Shown one piece after another: positions 18,529-27,721 of a stretch of DNA of 64,000 bases (positions within the stretch are counted from its first letter, which is position 1; every line of letters begins with the position of its first letter). The stretch spans positions 32,409 to 96,408 of the forward strand of contig JBAZOO010000013.1 in assembly GCA_041648735.1 (NCBI GenBank), given 5' to 3'. This DNA is from JBAZOO01 sp041648735 (GTDB lineage: Bacteria > Verrucomicrobiota > Lentisphaeria > Oligosphaerales > CAITYL01). Made by a program: the position numbers and the translations under genes. The notes below the pieces were generated by a model, which searched no databases, had not been told where the DNA came from, and saw only the letters and a list, made by a program, of their open reading frames with translations.

Positions 18529-19407
18529 ATGCGCATCGTCCACATCTCCGATTTCCATTTCCAGGCCTGGCCCCGGGATTGGACCGCCGGCCTCGACAAG
18601 CGGCTGCTCGGCCTCTTGAACGTGGCCCTGCACCGCCGGGCCCAGTTCCATCCGGCCTACGTGGAGCGGCTGCTCGGCCGCCTCCAAAGCCTGGCGCCCG
18701 ACCTGGTCGTGATCAGCGGCGACCTGACCTGCATCGGCTCGCCCGAGGAGTTCGCCCGCGCCCGGCAACGGCTGGCCCCCCTCCTCCGCCCCGGCCAGCC
18801 CCCCTGCGTCTACGTCCCCGGCAACCACGACGCCTACGTCAACCGCCAGCGGCCCCGGGCGGCGCTGGCCCAGGCGTTCGCCCAGTTCAACAACGGCCGC
18901 TGGCCATTGGCCGCGCTGCCGGCGGAGCTGCCCTTCCCCAACCTGCGCCTGCTCCTGCTCGACGAGTGCCGCCCCACCGCCCCCTGGCAGTCCGGCGGCC
19001 ACCTCCCCGCCGCCGCCCGCGCCCGGCTCGAAGCCTGGCTCGCCGAACCCCGCCGCCCCGGCGAAAAACGGATCATCGTCGGCCATTTCCCCTGCCAGGA
19101 CGCCCACGGCCGGCGCCTCAGCCGCCGCCGCCGGCTGCACGGCGACGCCGACCTCCGGCTCGACCGCGCCCTCGCCACCGGCCAGGCCGACATCGCCCTC
19201 TGCGGCCACCTCCACACCCCCTTCCTCCGCACCTACCCCAACGGCGCCATGGAAATCTGCGCCGGCGCCCTCGTCGTCCACGGCTGCCTCAACGTGCTCG
19301 ACTTCTCGCCGCTCACCGGCACCTTCCGCCAACACTGGGAAACGCTCGGCGGCAACGGCGCCGCCACCATCCCCGTCGTCGCCACCGCCCCCGTGCCGGT
19401 GGCCTGA
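18529..19407 (+). CDS. Calcineurin-like metallophosphoesterase
   Basis: This 292-residue metallophosphoesterase shows all five signature blocks: ISDFHF (D-x-H), VISGDLT (GD), YVPGNHDAY (GNHD), IIVGHFP (H) and LCGHLHTPF (GHLH), which together bind a dinuclear metal centre. The family includes CpdA-like cyclic nucleotide phosphodiesterases, so cAMP, another nucleotide or a phosphoester may be the substrate; the sequence does not decide. No signal peptide is present. A GTG 33 bases upstream is possible, but the ATG directly before RIVHISDFHF matches the family start. It lies 88 bases after the kinase gene on the same strand. Confidence 0.88.
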   Translation: MRIVHISDFHFQAWPRDWTAGLDKRLLGLLNVALHRRAQFHPAYVERLLGRLQSLAPDLVVISGDLTCIGSPEEFARARQRLAPLLRPGQPPCVYVPGNHDAYVNRQRPRAALAQAFAQFNNGRWPLAALPAELPFPNLRLLLLDECRPTAPWQSGGHLPAAARARLEAWLAEPRRPGEKRIIVGHFPCQDAHGRRLSRRRRLHGDADLRLDRALATGQADIALCGHLHTPFLRTYPNGAMEICAGALVVHGCLNVLDFSPLTGTFRQHWETLGGNGAATIPVVATAPVPVA

Positions 19408-19486
19408 GGCCGGGCCGTTGAGGGAGTATATTGTGGGGTGATTTTCCGCCCCCGGCCCGCCGGGCCAACGCGACGCCGAAACGGAC

Positions 19487-22150
19487 ATGCCGATGCCGGA
19501 CCAGGACGAATCCTCCGACCTCTCCCTGAACAACTTCACCCCCCGCGCCCAGCAGGTGATGGTGCTGGCCAAGCGTGAGGCGAAACGGTTCGGCCACGAC
19601 TATGTGGGCACCGAACACCTCCTGCTCGGGCTGATCAAGCTCGGCCAGGGGGTCGCCGTCTCCGCCTTGCAGGCAATGGGGCTCGACTTGGAGACCGTCC
19701 GCTACGAAGTGGAGAAGCACTCGGCGCCGACCAGCTCGACCCAGGTCGAGGGGGAGCCGCCGCTGACCCCGCGCGTCAAGCATGTCCTCGCCCTCGCCGC
19801 CCGCGAAGCCCGCGCCCTCAACTACAACTACATCGGCACCGAGCACATCCTCCTCGGCCTGCTCCGCGAAGGGGAGGGGGTCGCCGCCCGCATCCTCAAG
19901 AACCTCAACGTCGACGCCGAGGCGGTGCGCCATGAAGTCCTCAAGGCCTTGGACCCCAACTACCTGCCGGCGGAGGCCAAGCCGGAGAAGGGCGGCGCCG
20001 AAGGGGAGAAGAAGGAGGCCGGCAAGGCGGCCGCCACCGCGAAAATGCCCGCCCTCCGCGCCTTCGGCCGCGACCTGACCGAACTCGCCACCAAGGGCGA
20101 ACTCGACCCGGTCATCGGCCGCGCCCGCGAAATCGAGCGCGTCATCCAAGTGCTTTGCCGCCGCACCAAGAACAACCCCGTGCTCATCGGCGAAGCCGGC
20201 GTCGGCAAGACCGCCATCGCCGAGGGGCTCGCCCAGGCCATCATCGCCCGCGAGGTGCCCGAAATCCTCCGCGACCGCCTGGTGATCGCCCTCGACCTGC
20301 CGCTGATGGTCGCCGGCACCAAGTACCGCGGCCAGTTCGAGGAACGGATCAAGGCGGTCATGGAGGAGATCAAGCGCTCCGGCAAGGTCATCCTCTTCAT
20401 TGACGAGCTCCACTCCATCGTCGGCGCCGGCGGCGCCGAAGGGGCCATGGACGCCTCCAACATCCTCAAGCCCGCCCTCGCCCGCGGCGAAATCCAATGC
20501 GTCGGCGCCACCACCCTGGACGAATACCGCAAGTTCATCGAGAAGGACGCCGCCCTCGAACGCCGCTTCCAGTCAATCATCGTCAACCCCCCCAACCTCG
20601 ACGAGGCCACCGCCATCCTCCGCGGGCTCCAGCCCAAGTACGAGACCCATCACCACGTCCGCTACGAGGACGCCGCCCTCATCCAGGCCGTCCGCCTCGC
20701 CGACCGCTACATCACCGGCCGCTGCCTGCCCGACAAGGCCATCGACGTGATCGACGAGGCCGGCGCCCGCGCCCGCATCCGCTCCATGGTCCAGCCCCCC
20801 GACGTCAGCGGCCTCGAAGCCGAGATCAAGGAGGTCCAGCAAGCCAAGGAAAGCGCCGTCGAAGACCAGCAGTTCGAGAAGGCCGCCGCCCTGCGCGACC
20901 GCGAAAAGGAACTCCGGGCGAAGCTGGAAACCACCCTCCGCGGCTGGGAGGTGGAGCGGGAAAAGCAAGTCGCGGCCATCACCAGCGAGGACATCCGCGC
21001 CGTGGTCTCCAGCATCAGCGGCGTCCCCCTCCGCCGCCTGGAGGAAGGGGAGTCCGCCCGGCTCCTGCGCATGGAGGGGGAACTCAAGCACACCATCATC
21101 GGCCAGGACCAGGCCGTGGCCGCCATCAGCCGCTCCCTCCGCCGCTCCCGCGCCGAACTCAAGGATCCCAAGCGCCCCATCGGCTCCTTCTTCTTCCTCG
21201 GCCCCACCGGCGTCGGCAAGACCCTGCTCGCCAAGGCCCTCGCCGAATTCATGTTCGGCGACCCCGACGCCCTCATCCGCATCGACATGTCCGAATACAT
21301 GGAGAAGTTCAACGTCAGCCGCCTGGTCGGCTCCCCCCCGGGCTACATCGGCCACGACGAGGGCGGCCAGCTCACCGAACGCGTCCGCCGCCGCCCCTAC
21401 TCCGTCGTCCTCTTCGACGAGATCGAGAAGGCCCATCCCGACGTCACCCACCTGCTCCTCCAGATCCTCGAGGAAGGGCAGCTCACCGACAGCGTCGGCG
21501 TCCACGTGGATTTCCGCAACAGCATTGTCGTCATGACCTCCAACGTCGGCGCCGGCGACCTCCAGCGCCCCGCCACCATGGGCTTCACCGCCACCGCCGA
21601 CACCGCCGCCGACTACGAAGCCATGCGCGGTCGCGTCGAGGAGGCCGCCAAGAAACACTTCAAGCCCGAGTTCCTCAACCGCGTGGACGAGATCGTCGTC
21701 TTCCGCCAGCTCGGCCGCGAGGACATCGCCGCCATCGTCACCCTCGAAGTCGCCAAGATCCGCGAACGCCTCGCCGGCAAGCAGATCACCCTGGAAATCA
21801 CCCCCGGCGCCCGCGAGTTCCTGATCGACCGCGGCTTCAAGCCCGAGTACGGCGCCCGCCAGCTCCGCCGCGCCGTCGAACGCTACGTCGAGGACGCCCT
21901 CGCCGAGGAAATCCTCTCCGGCCGGATCCGCGACGGCATGGAACTCCGCGTCGAGCGCGACGGCGAGAAGCTCCTCTTCTTCCCCGCCCCCCCCGCCGTG
22001 GCCGTCCCCGCCCCGCCGGAGCCAGAGCCGCCAGCGCCGGAGCCGCCGCCCCCGGCGGCGGACACCCACCCCACCCTGGCCACCCCTCTCCTCACCCCGC
22101 CCGCGGCACGGCCGCCGCGCCGGGGCCGCCGCCAGCCGGACGGGGGCTGA
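19487..22150 (+). CDS. clpC: ATP-dependent Clp protease ATPase subunit ClpC
   Basis: This 887-residue class I Hsp100 unfoldase feeds substrates to ClpP. It has a double Clp N-domain (FTPRAQQVMVLAKREA... VGTEHLLLGL, then YIGTEHILLGLLREG), an AAA1 with Walker A GEAGVGKTAIAEG (about residue 236), a UVR segment in the middle region (QQFEKAAALRDREKELRAKLE, about 460-480, which separates ClpC from ClpB) and an AAA2 with GPTGVGKTLLAKA (about 573) and VLFDEIEKAH. A roughly 55-residue Pro/Glu-rich tail ends in RRGRRQPDGG, unlike standard ClpC. Expression may use GTATATTG 50 bases upstream. No mcsB or ctsR is nearby. Confidence 0.95.
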   Translation: MPMPDQDESSDLSLNNFTPRAQQVMVLAKREAKRFGHDYVGTEHLLLGLIKLGQGVAVSALQAMGLDLETVRYEVEKHSAPTSSTQVEGEPPLTPRVKHVLALAAREARALNYNYIGTEHILLGLLREGEGVAARILKNLNVDAEAVRHEVLKALDPNYLPAEAKPEKGGAEGEKKEAGKAAATAKMPALRAFGRDLTELATKGELDPVIGRAREIERVIQVLCRRTKNNPVLIGEAGVGKTAIAEGLAQAIIAREVPEILRDRLVIALDLPLMVAGTKYRGQFEERIKAVMEEIKRSGKVILFIDELHSIVGAGGAEGAMDASNILKPALARGEIQCVGATTLDEYRKFIEKDAALERRFQSIIVNPPNLDEATAILRGLQPKYETHHHVRYEDAALIQAVRLADRYITGRCLPDKAIDVIDEAGARARIRSMVQPPDVSGLEAEIKEVQQAKESAVEDQQFEKAAALRDREKELRAKLETTLRGWEVEREKQVAAITSEDIRAVVSSISGVPLRRLEEGESARLLRMEGELKHTIIGQDQAVAAISRSLRRSRAELKDPKRPIGSFFFLGPTGVGKTLLAKALAEFMFGDPDALIRIDMSEYMEKFNVSRLVGSPPGYIGHDEGGQLTERVRRRPYSVVLFDEIEKAHPDVTHLLLQILEEGQLTDSVGVHVDFRNSIVVMTSNVGAGDLQRPATMGFTATADTAADYEAMRGRVEEAAKKHFKPEFLNRVDEIVVFRQLGREDIAAIVTLEVAKIRERLAGKQITLEITPGAREFLIDRGFKPEYGARQLRRAVERYVEDALAEEILSGRIRDGMELRVERDGEKLLFFPAPPAVAVPAPPEPEPPAPEPPPPAADTHPTLATPLLTPPAARPPRRGRRQPDGG

Positions 22151-22180
22151 CCCTTGCCCATGGCGCCGGCGCCGCCCGGC

Positions 22181-23311
22181 TCACTCCAGGTAGCGGCGCT
22201 CGACCCGGCTGCCGAAGGAGCAGATGATGTCGTAGGGGTGCGTTCCCTTGAGCTGGGCCCACTGGTCAACGGTGATGGCGCGGACGCCCTCGCCGCCGAG
22301 GCAGGTCACCTCGTCGCCCACCCGGGCCTGGGGGGCCGGCTCCAGGGAGATCGAGGTGTAGTCCATGGAGACGCGGCCCAGCACGGGGCAAAGCTCCCCA
22401 TGCACCAGCAAGTAGCCGCGGTTCGACAGGGCCAGCGGCAGGCCGTCGGCATAGCCGGCGGCGACCACGCCGACCCAGGTGTCGCGGCGCAGGGTGCAGG
22501 TCAGGCCGTAGCCGAGGCTCGTCCCGGCCGGCAGCTTGCGGACGGCGATCAGCCGCGCCTTCAGCTCCAGCACCGGCTCCAGCTTCAGCACCCGCCGCCC
22601 CTCGGCGTCGAAGGAGCCGTGCAGGTTGATCCCGGTGCGGACATGGGTGAAGGGGGGGCGGTAGGTGGCGGGGAAGTTGTTGATCGCGTCGCTGTTGGCG
22701 ATGTGCAGCTTCGCCGGGCGGATCCCTTCGGCGGCCAGCGCCGCCACCGCCTCCTGGAAGAGGGCGATCTGGCGCCGGGTGTAGTCGCCCCCGGCATGGT
22801 AGGCCACGGGGCAGTGCGAATAGAGCCCCTCCACCGCCAGGTTCGGCAGCCGCGCGATCTCGCGCAGCGCCGGCACGGCCTCCCCCACCAGGATCCCCAG
22901 CCGCCCCATCCCCGTGTCCAGCTTGACCTGGCACTCGGCCCGCCGCCCCTGGCGCACCGCCTCGGCGCTGATCGCCCGCGCAATCTCGACGCTGACGACC
23001 GGGTGGACAATCCCCGCCGCCACCGTCGCCGGCAGCTCTTCCGGCAGCATCCCCCCGAGGATCTGCACCGGCAGCCCCAGCGGCGCCAGCGCCAGCGCCT
23101 CGCGCGGCTCGGCCACCGCGAACCCCGCCACCCCCTCGCCGGCCAGCGCCGCGCCGACCCGCGCCAGCCCCAGCCCGTAGGCGTTCGCCTTGAGCACGGC
23201 GATCACCCCGCACGGCGCCACCGCCTCCCGGATCCGCCGCAGGTTCCGCCGCAGCTTGCCCAAGCTGATCTCCAGCCACACCCGGCTGCGGGGTTCGCGG
23301 ATTGCATCCAT
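22181..23311 (-). CDS. alr: Alanine racemase
   Basis: This 376-residue fold-III PLP enzyme interconverts L- and D-alanine for peptidoglycan. The PLP lysine lies in IAVLKANAYGLG, and VRTGINLHGS, TSLGYGLTCTLRRDTWVG and GRVSMDYTSISL are family landmarks; the catalytic Tyr stands in the GYGLT region. Length is normal. It follows the glutamate racemase gene on the same strand with 120 bases between, forming a D-amino-acid pair, and converges on clpC with only 30 bases between stops. Confidence 0.95.
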   Translation of the reverse strand: MDAIREPRSRVWLEISLGKLRRNLRRIREAVAPCGVIAVLKANAYGLGLARVGAALAGEGVAGFAVAEPREALALAPLGLPVQILGGMLPEELPATVAAGIVHPVVSVEIARAISAEAVRQGRRAECQVKLDTGMGRLGILVGEAVPALREIARLPNLAVEGLYSHCPVAYHAGGDYTRRQIALFQEAVAALAAEGIRPAKLHIANSDAINNFPATYRPPFTHVRTGINLHGSFDAEGRRVLKLEPVLELKARLIAVRKLPAGTSLGYGLTCTLRRDTWVGVVAAGYADGLPLALSNRGYLLVHGELCPVLGRVSMDYTSISLEPAPQARVGDEVTCLGGEGVRAITVDQWAQLKGTHPYDIICSFGSRVERRYLE

Positions 23312-23431
23312 CTCGCCGGCCGCCTCTCGCAGACTCCATTTCCGACCGCGGGGAATATGGCGGCCCCCGCCGGGGAGTCAAGCCGCCCGGCGGCGGCACC
23401 GCTCCGGGAACGTGAACTCCGGGATTCCGGC

Positions 23432-24327
23432 TCAATGGCCGGTGGCCGCCTCGGGGGCGGCGGCGGCCGGCACCAGCCGCCCGTCCTGCCAAGCCAGTTG
23501 CCCCGTCTCGGGCGTCTCGGCGGGCAGCAAAGTCCGGATTTGCCGGGCCAAGGTTGCGGCCGCGCCGGTGGTCAGGATGCGCAGCGTCCCCGCCGCCGGG
23601 CCGCCCCGGGGCGGCCCGGCCACGCCGCGCTCGGCCAGCACCTGGACGGTGCGCCGGGCGACGGCCGGGGCGGGATCGATGATCGGCACCGCCGGCCCGG
23701 CCAGCTCGCGGATCAGCGGCAGGACGAACGGGTAGTGGTGCAGCCCAGCACCAGCACGTCCGCCCCCCGTTCCAGCATGGGGCGCAACGCCCGCTCCAGG
23801 ATCGCCCGCGTCTTCGGCCCGGCCAAGTCCCCGGCCTCGATGCGCTCGACCAGGCCGGCGCAGGGATCCTCCAGCACGGCCAGGCCGTGGGCGAAGCGCC
23901 GGACCACGCCGGCATACAGCTCCCCTTGCAGCGTCGCCGGCGTCGCCAGGACGCCGACGGTGCCGCCGCGGGTGAGCCGCGCCGCCGGCTTCACCGCCGG
24001 CTCCATCCCCACGAACGGCGTGGCCGGCAGCGCCGCGCGCAGCGGCCGCAACGCCGCCGCCGAGGCGGTGTTGCAGGCCACCACGACCAGCCCGACGCCG
24101 GCCGCTTCGACCAGGTGGCGGACGACGCCGAAGCTCAGGGCGCGGATCTCCGCCACGCCGCGGCCGCCATACGGCACATGCGCCTGGTCGGCCACGTAGA
24201 CGACCGGCAGCCAAGGCAGTTGCTCGCGGACGGCCCGGAGCACCGAAAAGCCGCCGATGCCGGAATCGAAAATGCCGATGGACGCAATCACGGGAGGGGG
24301 CGGTGAAGAGGGCGGGTGGGGAGCCAT
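23432..24327 (-). pseudogene. murI: Glutamate racemase, interrupted by a single-base frameshift
   Basis: The two halves of a glutamate racemase lie in different frames. The first runs from 24327 with IASIGIFDSGIGGFSVL and VVACNTASA (first catalytic Cys) to LVLGCTTT, where it leaves homology and stops at 23713. The second resumes as HYPFVLPLIRELAG and continues to 23432. The family motif is LGCTHYP. At 23737-23741 the coding strand reads TGCACCACTACC where TGCACCCACTACC would restore it, so one C is missing from a C run. The enzyme makes D-glutamate and is normally essential, so a sequencing error is a real alternative to true loss. A GTG at 24291 is an alternative start. Confidence 0.9.
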
Positions 24328-24482
24328 GCCCGGCGGCAGGCGTGCCGCGGCCGGCCCATACTGTAGCATCCGCGAGTTGCCATGGCGCGAGCCGGCCCGG
24401 TTTTCATCGGCGCAAAGGCCAAGTGGCAGCGGGATTTGACTTGGCCCCAAGGTCTCATATGTTGCCGGCAGGAGATGGCGTC

Positions 24483-25997
24483 ATGGTGTTTTCGAGCGAT
24501 GAGACCGTTGCGGATCCGCCCTGCCTCGAGACGTCCAACGGCTGGTACGTGCAGGACGGCAACGTCATCTGGGGATATGCCCAGCTCAATCAGATCTGGG
24601 GCGGCTTCCGCGGAAAACCCGCCGGCTGGTGGACGGATGTGCCGGTGAACACTTGCATCATCCGCAATGCTCCAGGGCAGTTTGGGCCTAACCTCACCGA
24701 AGACCTGGAGGCGCTAACCGACAGCATGCTGGCCTATGGCTGTCCCGGCTACGTGCATACGCCCCCGTTATGGTACGACCGCCGCCGCGACACTCACGAT
24801 CTGGTTCGCCGCGGCGATGCCAATGGGGTCGGGCCATTCCTGGAAATGCCCTGGGCCCGGAGCAATCAAGGCCAGGCCTGGGATGGTTTGCCGCTCTATG
24901 ACCTGACCCAGTTCAATCCCTGGCACTTTGCACGGCTCAAGCAGTTTGCCGACCTCTGCGACCGCAAGGGATGCCTCCTCTTCTTCCATTTCTACAACCA
25001 GCACAACCTGCTGGAGACGCAGGCCCATTACAGCGACTTCCCCTGGCGGCCGGCGAACTGCCTCCAAGCCACCGACCTGCCGGACACCACGCCGGCCGCC
25101 GATGCCTTCTATGATGTGAGCCATCCGCTGCGCCGACAGTTGCACCAAAGGTACATCTGGCATTGCCTGGACGCTCTGCAAGGCAATCGCAATGTGGTCT
25201 TCCTGACCGGCTTCGAATACACCGGTCCGCTGAGCTTCATGCAGTTCTGGTTGGACACCATCCTGGAATGGGAGCGGCGCACCGGCCGCAAGCGGCACCT
25301 TGGCCTGGGCGCCACCAGGGACGTCGCCGATGCCGTGCTCCAGGATGAACGCCATGGCCCGCGGATCGGCACCATCGACCTGCAGCGCTGGTTCTACAAC
25401 CGGAGCGATGACAGCTTGAACGCCCCTCCGGGCGGCCGGCAGATCCCCGGCCGCTATATGGAAAAGGCGCGCGAGATGACGCCCCGGCAGCTTTACCGCC
25501 AGGTGCGGGAGTATCGCCAGCGCTATCCGGACAAGGCCCTCATCCATGCCGGCGCCAACGATCAGCAGCAGACCATGGCCTTCCTGCTGGCCGGGGGATC
25601 GATGCTGGTGCAATGGCTGCGCTATGCGCAGGCGTATCCCCGGGAGTATGGGGTGCCGGTGGGAAGCGAGCGGATTCTTCCGGTCTACGATTTCATCCGC
25701 CATCACCTCGCCGCCGATCTGCCACGCATGCAGCCGTTGGATATGCTGCACAGCCAGGAACCCATCTGGTGCCTGGGCGAGCGAGGCCAGAGCTATCTGA
25801 TTTACATGCCCACCGGCAATCAGGAGTTCTCCGTGGATCTGGCCGATGCCCCGGGCACCTTTGACGCCAAGTGGATCGGCCTGGAACTCGGCACCGTCTT
25901 CGATTCCCCCGCCGGTCCAATCCCCGGCGGCCAGAGCCATCACCTTTGCGGTCTGGACCAGCGCTCCTGGCTGCTGTGGCTGAGGAAGCAGGCCTGA
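24483..25997 (+). CDS. DUF6298-like putative glycoside hydrolase
   Basis: This 504-residue protein appears to belong to the DUF6298 group, found widely in planctomycetes and relatives and thought to have a TIM-barrel, glycosidase-like fold. Recognisable stretches include GNVIWGYAQLNQIWGGF, NAPGQFGPNLTEDLEAL and YVHTPPLWYDRRRDTHD. Aromatic-rich segments (LLFFHFYNQHN, VVFLTGFEYTGPLSF, IDLQRWFYNRSDD) resemble the strand ends of a barrel active site, with candidate acids in the FEYTG and IDLQ segments. The C-terminus looks like a beta-sandwich. There is no signal peptide. AGGAGATGG ahead of the ATG supports this start. GC content is slightly lower than in neighbouring genes. Substrate is unknown. 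Confidence 0.6.
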   Translation: MVFSSDETVADPPCLETSNGWYVQDGNVIWGYAQLNQIWGGFRGKPAGWWTDVPVNTCIIRNAPGQFGPNLTEDLEALTDSMLAYGCPGYVHTPPLWYDRRRDTHDLVRRGDANGVGPFLEMPWARSNQGQAWDGLPLYDLTQFNPWHFARLKQFADLCDRKGCLLFFHFYNQHNLLETQAHYSDFPWRPANCLQATDLPDTTPAADAFYDVSHPLRRQLHQRYIWHCLDALQGNRNVVFLTGFEYTGPLSFMQFWLDTILEWERRTGRKRHLGLGATRDVADAVLQDERHGPRIGTIDLQRWFYNRSDDSLNAPPGGRQIPGRYMEKAREMTPRQLYRQVREYRQRYPDKALIHAGANDQQQTMAFLLAGGSMLVQWLRYAQAYPREYGVPVGSERILPVYDFIRHHLAADLPRMQPLDMLHSQEPIWCLGERGQSYLIYMPTGNQEFSVDLADAPGTFDAKWIGLELGTVFDSPAGPIPGGQSHHLCGLDQRSWLLWLRKQA

Positions 25998-26195
25998 CCA
26001 GAACCCGTGGCCGCGAGGCCCAGCCTCGCGGCCGGCAGCCCCGGAAAGTCCCGCGCCGCAACCGCTGCCGGCCGCCCACGTGGCGCCGATTGCCCGCCGC
26101 CCGCAGCCAAGCCCAGCCGGAATTCGGCAGCGCTGCCGGCGGGGGCAGCTCTGACGAATTGCGAGTTTGTCCCGCTGATTTGACCTGAAACTAGG

Positions 26196-26224
26196 GGCGG
26201 CGCGATTTTTTTTGTCGCGCCGCC
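26196..26224. terminator. 10-bp stem hairpin at the left edge of the transposase unit
   Basis: GGCGGCGCGA and TCGCGCCGCC form a perfect 10-bp stem around a T-rich loop (TTTTTTTTG) followed by ATTTT. It may terminate transcription entering from the left or belong to the insertion element's end. The rest of the 287-base gap 25998-26284 holds GC-rich palindromes but no gene. Confidence 0.5.
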
Positions 26225-26231
26225 ATTTTCC

Positions 26232-26259
26232 TTGCATGAATCTTGGGAATAGGTATATC
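26232..26259 (+). promoter_or_regulatory. Promoter of the transposase unit
   Basis: TTGCAT (26232-26237) and TATATC (26254-26259) are separated by 16 bases, in an AT-rich patch 25 bases before the ATG of the DUF6788-like gene. AAGGAGG lies nine bases before that ATG. Confidence 0.55.
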
Positions 26260-26284
26260 ATCAATATCAAGGAGGCGCAAAGCC

Positions 26285-26671
26285 ATGGAAATCAAACTCG
26301 AGTCCCAGCGGACGCTCGCCGCGCGGCGGGATGCCCGGCTCAAGCTCATCGCCCAGGCCAAGCCGTTCATCGCCGGGTCGCTGGCGAAGGTCGGGGTCAA
26401 GTGTGGCAACCCCAACTGCAAGTGCGCCTCCGGGGAACGCCACGAGGCCTGGGTGCTGACGCGCAAGGAGAAGGGGCGGACGGTCACGGCGCATGTGCCG
26501 CGGGAGATGGTGGCGGAATGGGTGGCGGAGCACAAGCGGTTGAAGCGGTTGATGAAAGAGGCGTCGGAACTGGGGGAGCGGATGATCCGGACGTTCGTGC
26601 GGGCAAGCCGGGGCGCCGCCCGCGGCCGCGCCCGGACCGGGCGACCTTCCCGGTTGACTGCCTGCTGCTGA
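26285..26671 (+). CDS. DUF6788-like transposase accessory protein
   Basis: This 128-residue basic protein carries a zinc-knuckle-like segment GVKCGNPNCKCASGERHEAW followed by a helical region (VPREMVAEWVAEHKRLKRL). This combination is typical of the small ORF found in front of certain DDE transposases (the DUF6788 group). Its exact job is not established; DNA binding is plausible. The strong SD AAGGAGG fixes the start. The last 25 residues (Arg/Gly-rich) probably read through the true transposase start region. The stop overlaps the next start as TGATG, suggesting coupled translation. Confidence 0.6.
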   Translation: MEIKLESQRTLAARRDARLKLIAQAKPFIAGSLAKVGVKCGNPNCKCASGERHEAWVLTRKEKGRTVTAHVPREMVAEWVAEHKRLKRLMKEASELGERMIRTFVRASRGAARGRARTGRPSRLTACC

Positions 26672-27063
26672 TGGGCGTGGCCATGTTCGCGGGCCAGTGC
26701 GGGTCGCGGCGGCAGCCTGGCCGCGACCTCGGCGTCGGGCGGCGGCCGGCGAACCTGTGGAAAATGGTCGGGAAGGCGTGGCGGGACGTTGCCTGCCATC
26801 CCGACACGCTGAACCACGCGCTGGAGGCGCTCGACCCCGGGGAGCTGGAAGCGCTGATCGCCCGCATGGTCGGCCGGATCCGCGGGCGCAAGATGCTGCG
26901 CCGGTTCCTGTTCGACGGCAAGCTGGTGGTGGCGGTCGACGGCGTGCAGGTGATGCGGGTGAACAAGCCGGTTGGCGGGGGCTGGCTGGCCGCGGAGAAG
27001 GACGGCAAGGCCACCTACTCGCGCCAGGTGCTGGCCGCCTGCATCGTCACCGCCGCCGGTGGC
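26671..27063 (+). pseudogene. Truncated DDE transposase
   Basis: The reading frame encodes the N-terminal half of a transposase like those that accompany DUF6788 ORFs. It shows LLMGVAMFAGQCGSRRQ, LDPGELEALIARM, then the first catalytic-strand segment KLVVAVDGVQVMR and a later ATYSRQVLAACIVTAAGG. The frame is open upstream to about 26590, so a programmed frameshift or an earlier start is possible. Homology stops at about 27060, where the sequence switches within a few bases to an AraC-type protein in another frame. The second and third catalytic acids are therefore missing and the element cannot move by itself. Confidence 0.65.
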
Positions 27064-27595
27064 GGAACTTGCCGGCGCCGGCCGCGAGCAGGCGGCGGCG
27101 CAGTTGCGGCGGCTGCTGGCCCAAGCGGACCAGCCGTGGGGATTGCTGCTCTTCCAGCGCTGCCTGTGCGGACTGCTGGCGGATCATCTGGCGGATCATC
27201 TGGCGGCGCTGGGCGGGCCGTCGCTGGGCGGGCCGTCGGTGGGCGGCGGGGCGGCGCCGGCGCCGGAGTGGCTGGCGCGGGAGCTGGCCGCCCTGGAACG
27301 GGGGGATGCGCCCCTGCCGGACACGCGGGAGCTGGCCCGGCGCTGTGCCCGCGTCCCTGAACATCTGGCGCGGACCTTCCGCCGCTGTTTGGGCGTCACC
27401 CCGTCGCAGTACCTGAACCGGAAGCGGCTGGCGCGGGCGGCGGGGCTGCTGGCGCATGGCAATGAGAAGATCCTGGAGGTCTGCCGGCTGGCGGGTTTCC
27501 ACAACCTGCCTCACTTCTACCGGCTTTTCCGGGACGAGCACGGCCTTTCCCCCCGCGCCTACCGCCGGCGCTTTGCCGTCCGGCCACCCGTCTGA
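27059..27595 (+). pseudogene. AraC-family regulator fragment lacking its sensor domain
   Basis: From about 27059 the frame encodes the linker and C-terminal DNA-binding half of an AraC/XylS regulator. ELARRCARVPEHLARTFRRCLG is the first helix-turn-helix, and ILEVCRLAGFHNLPHFYRLFRDEHGLSPRAYRRR is the second with the family signature. The N-terminal cupin sensor (about 110 residues, compare the intact regulator at 33141) is absent. The sequence there is transposase instead. There is no own start codon with a ribosome site, so it is probably dead, unless the fragment is expressed from the transposase promoter. Confidence 0.75.
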
Positions 27596-27599
27596 GCCG

Positions 27600-27720
27600 C
27601 GGCGCGGCGCGTCCCCGCGCCGCAATCGCCAAGATTCCCCTGGTGCCGCCGGGGACGGCGGGCTCCAGGTGCGGGCGGGCGGGCGCTGGCGCCGTCCCCA
27701 GCCCGGGCGGAAAGCCTGCG
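27600..27720. repeat. GC-rich palindromes between the AraC fragment and the URO-D-like gene
   Basis: GCGCGGCGCGTCCCCGCGCCGC and a GGGGACGGCG...GGCGCCGTCCCC pair make two nested inverted repeats. They resemble the GGGGACGG-containing patches at 1709, 14830 and 36237. No T-tract follows. Confidence 0.45.
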
Positions 27721-27721
27721 T

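Noticed and set aside
23713..24327. Programmed frameshift in murI
   Set aside because: No slippery heptamer or stimulatory structure is seen at the C run. Loss of one C in a homopolymer explains it better.
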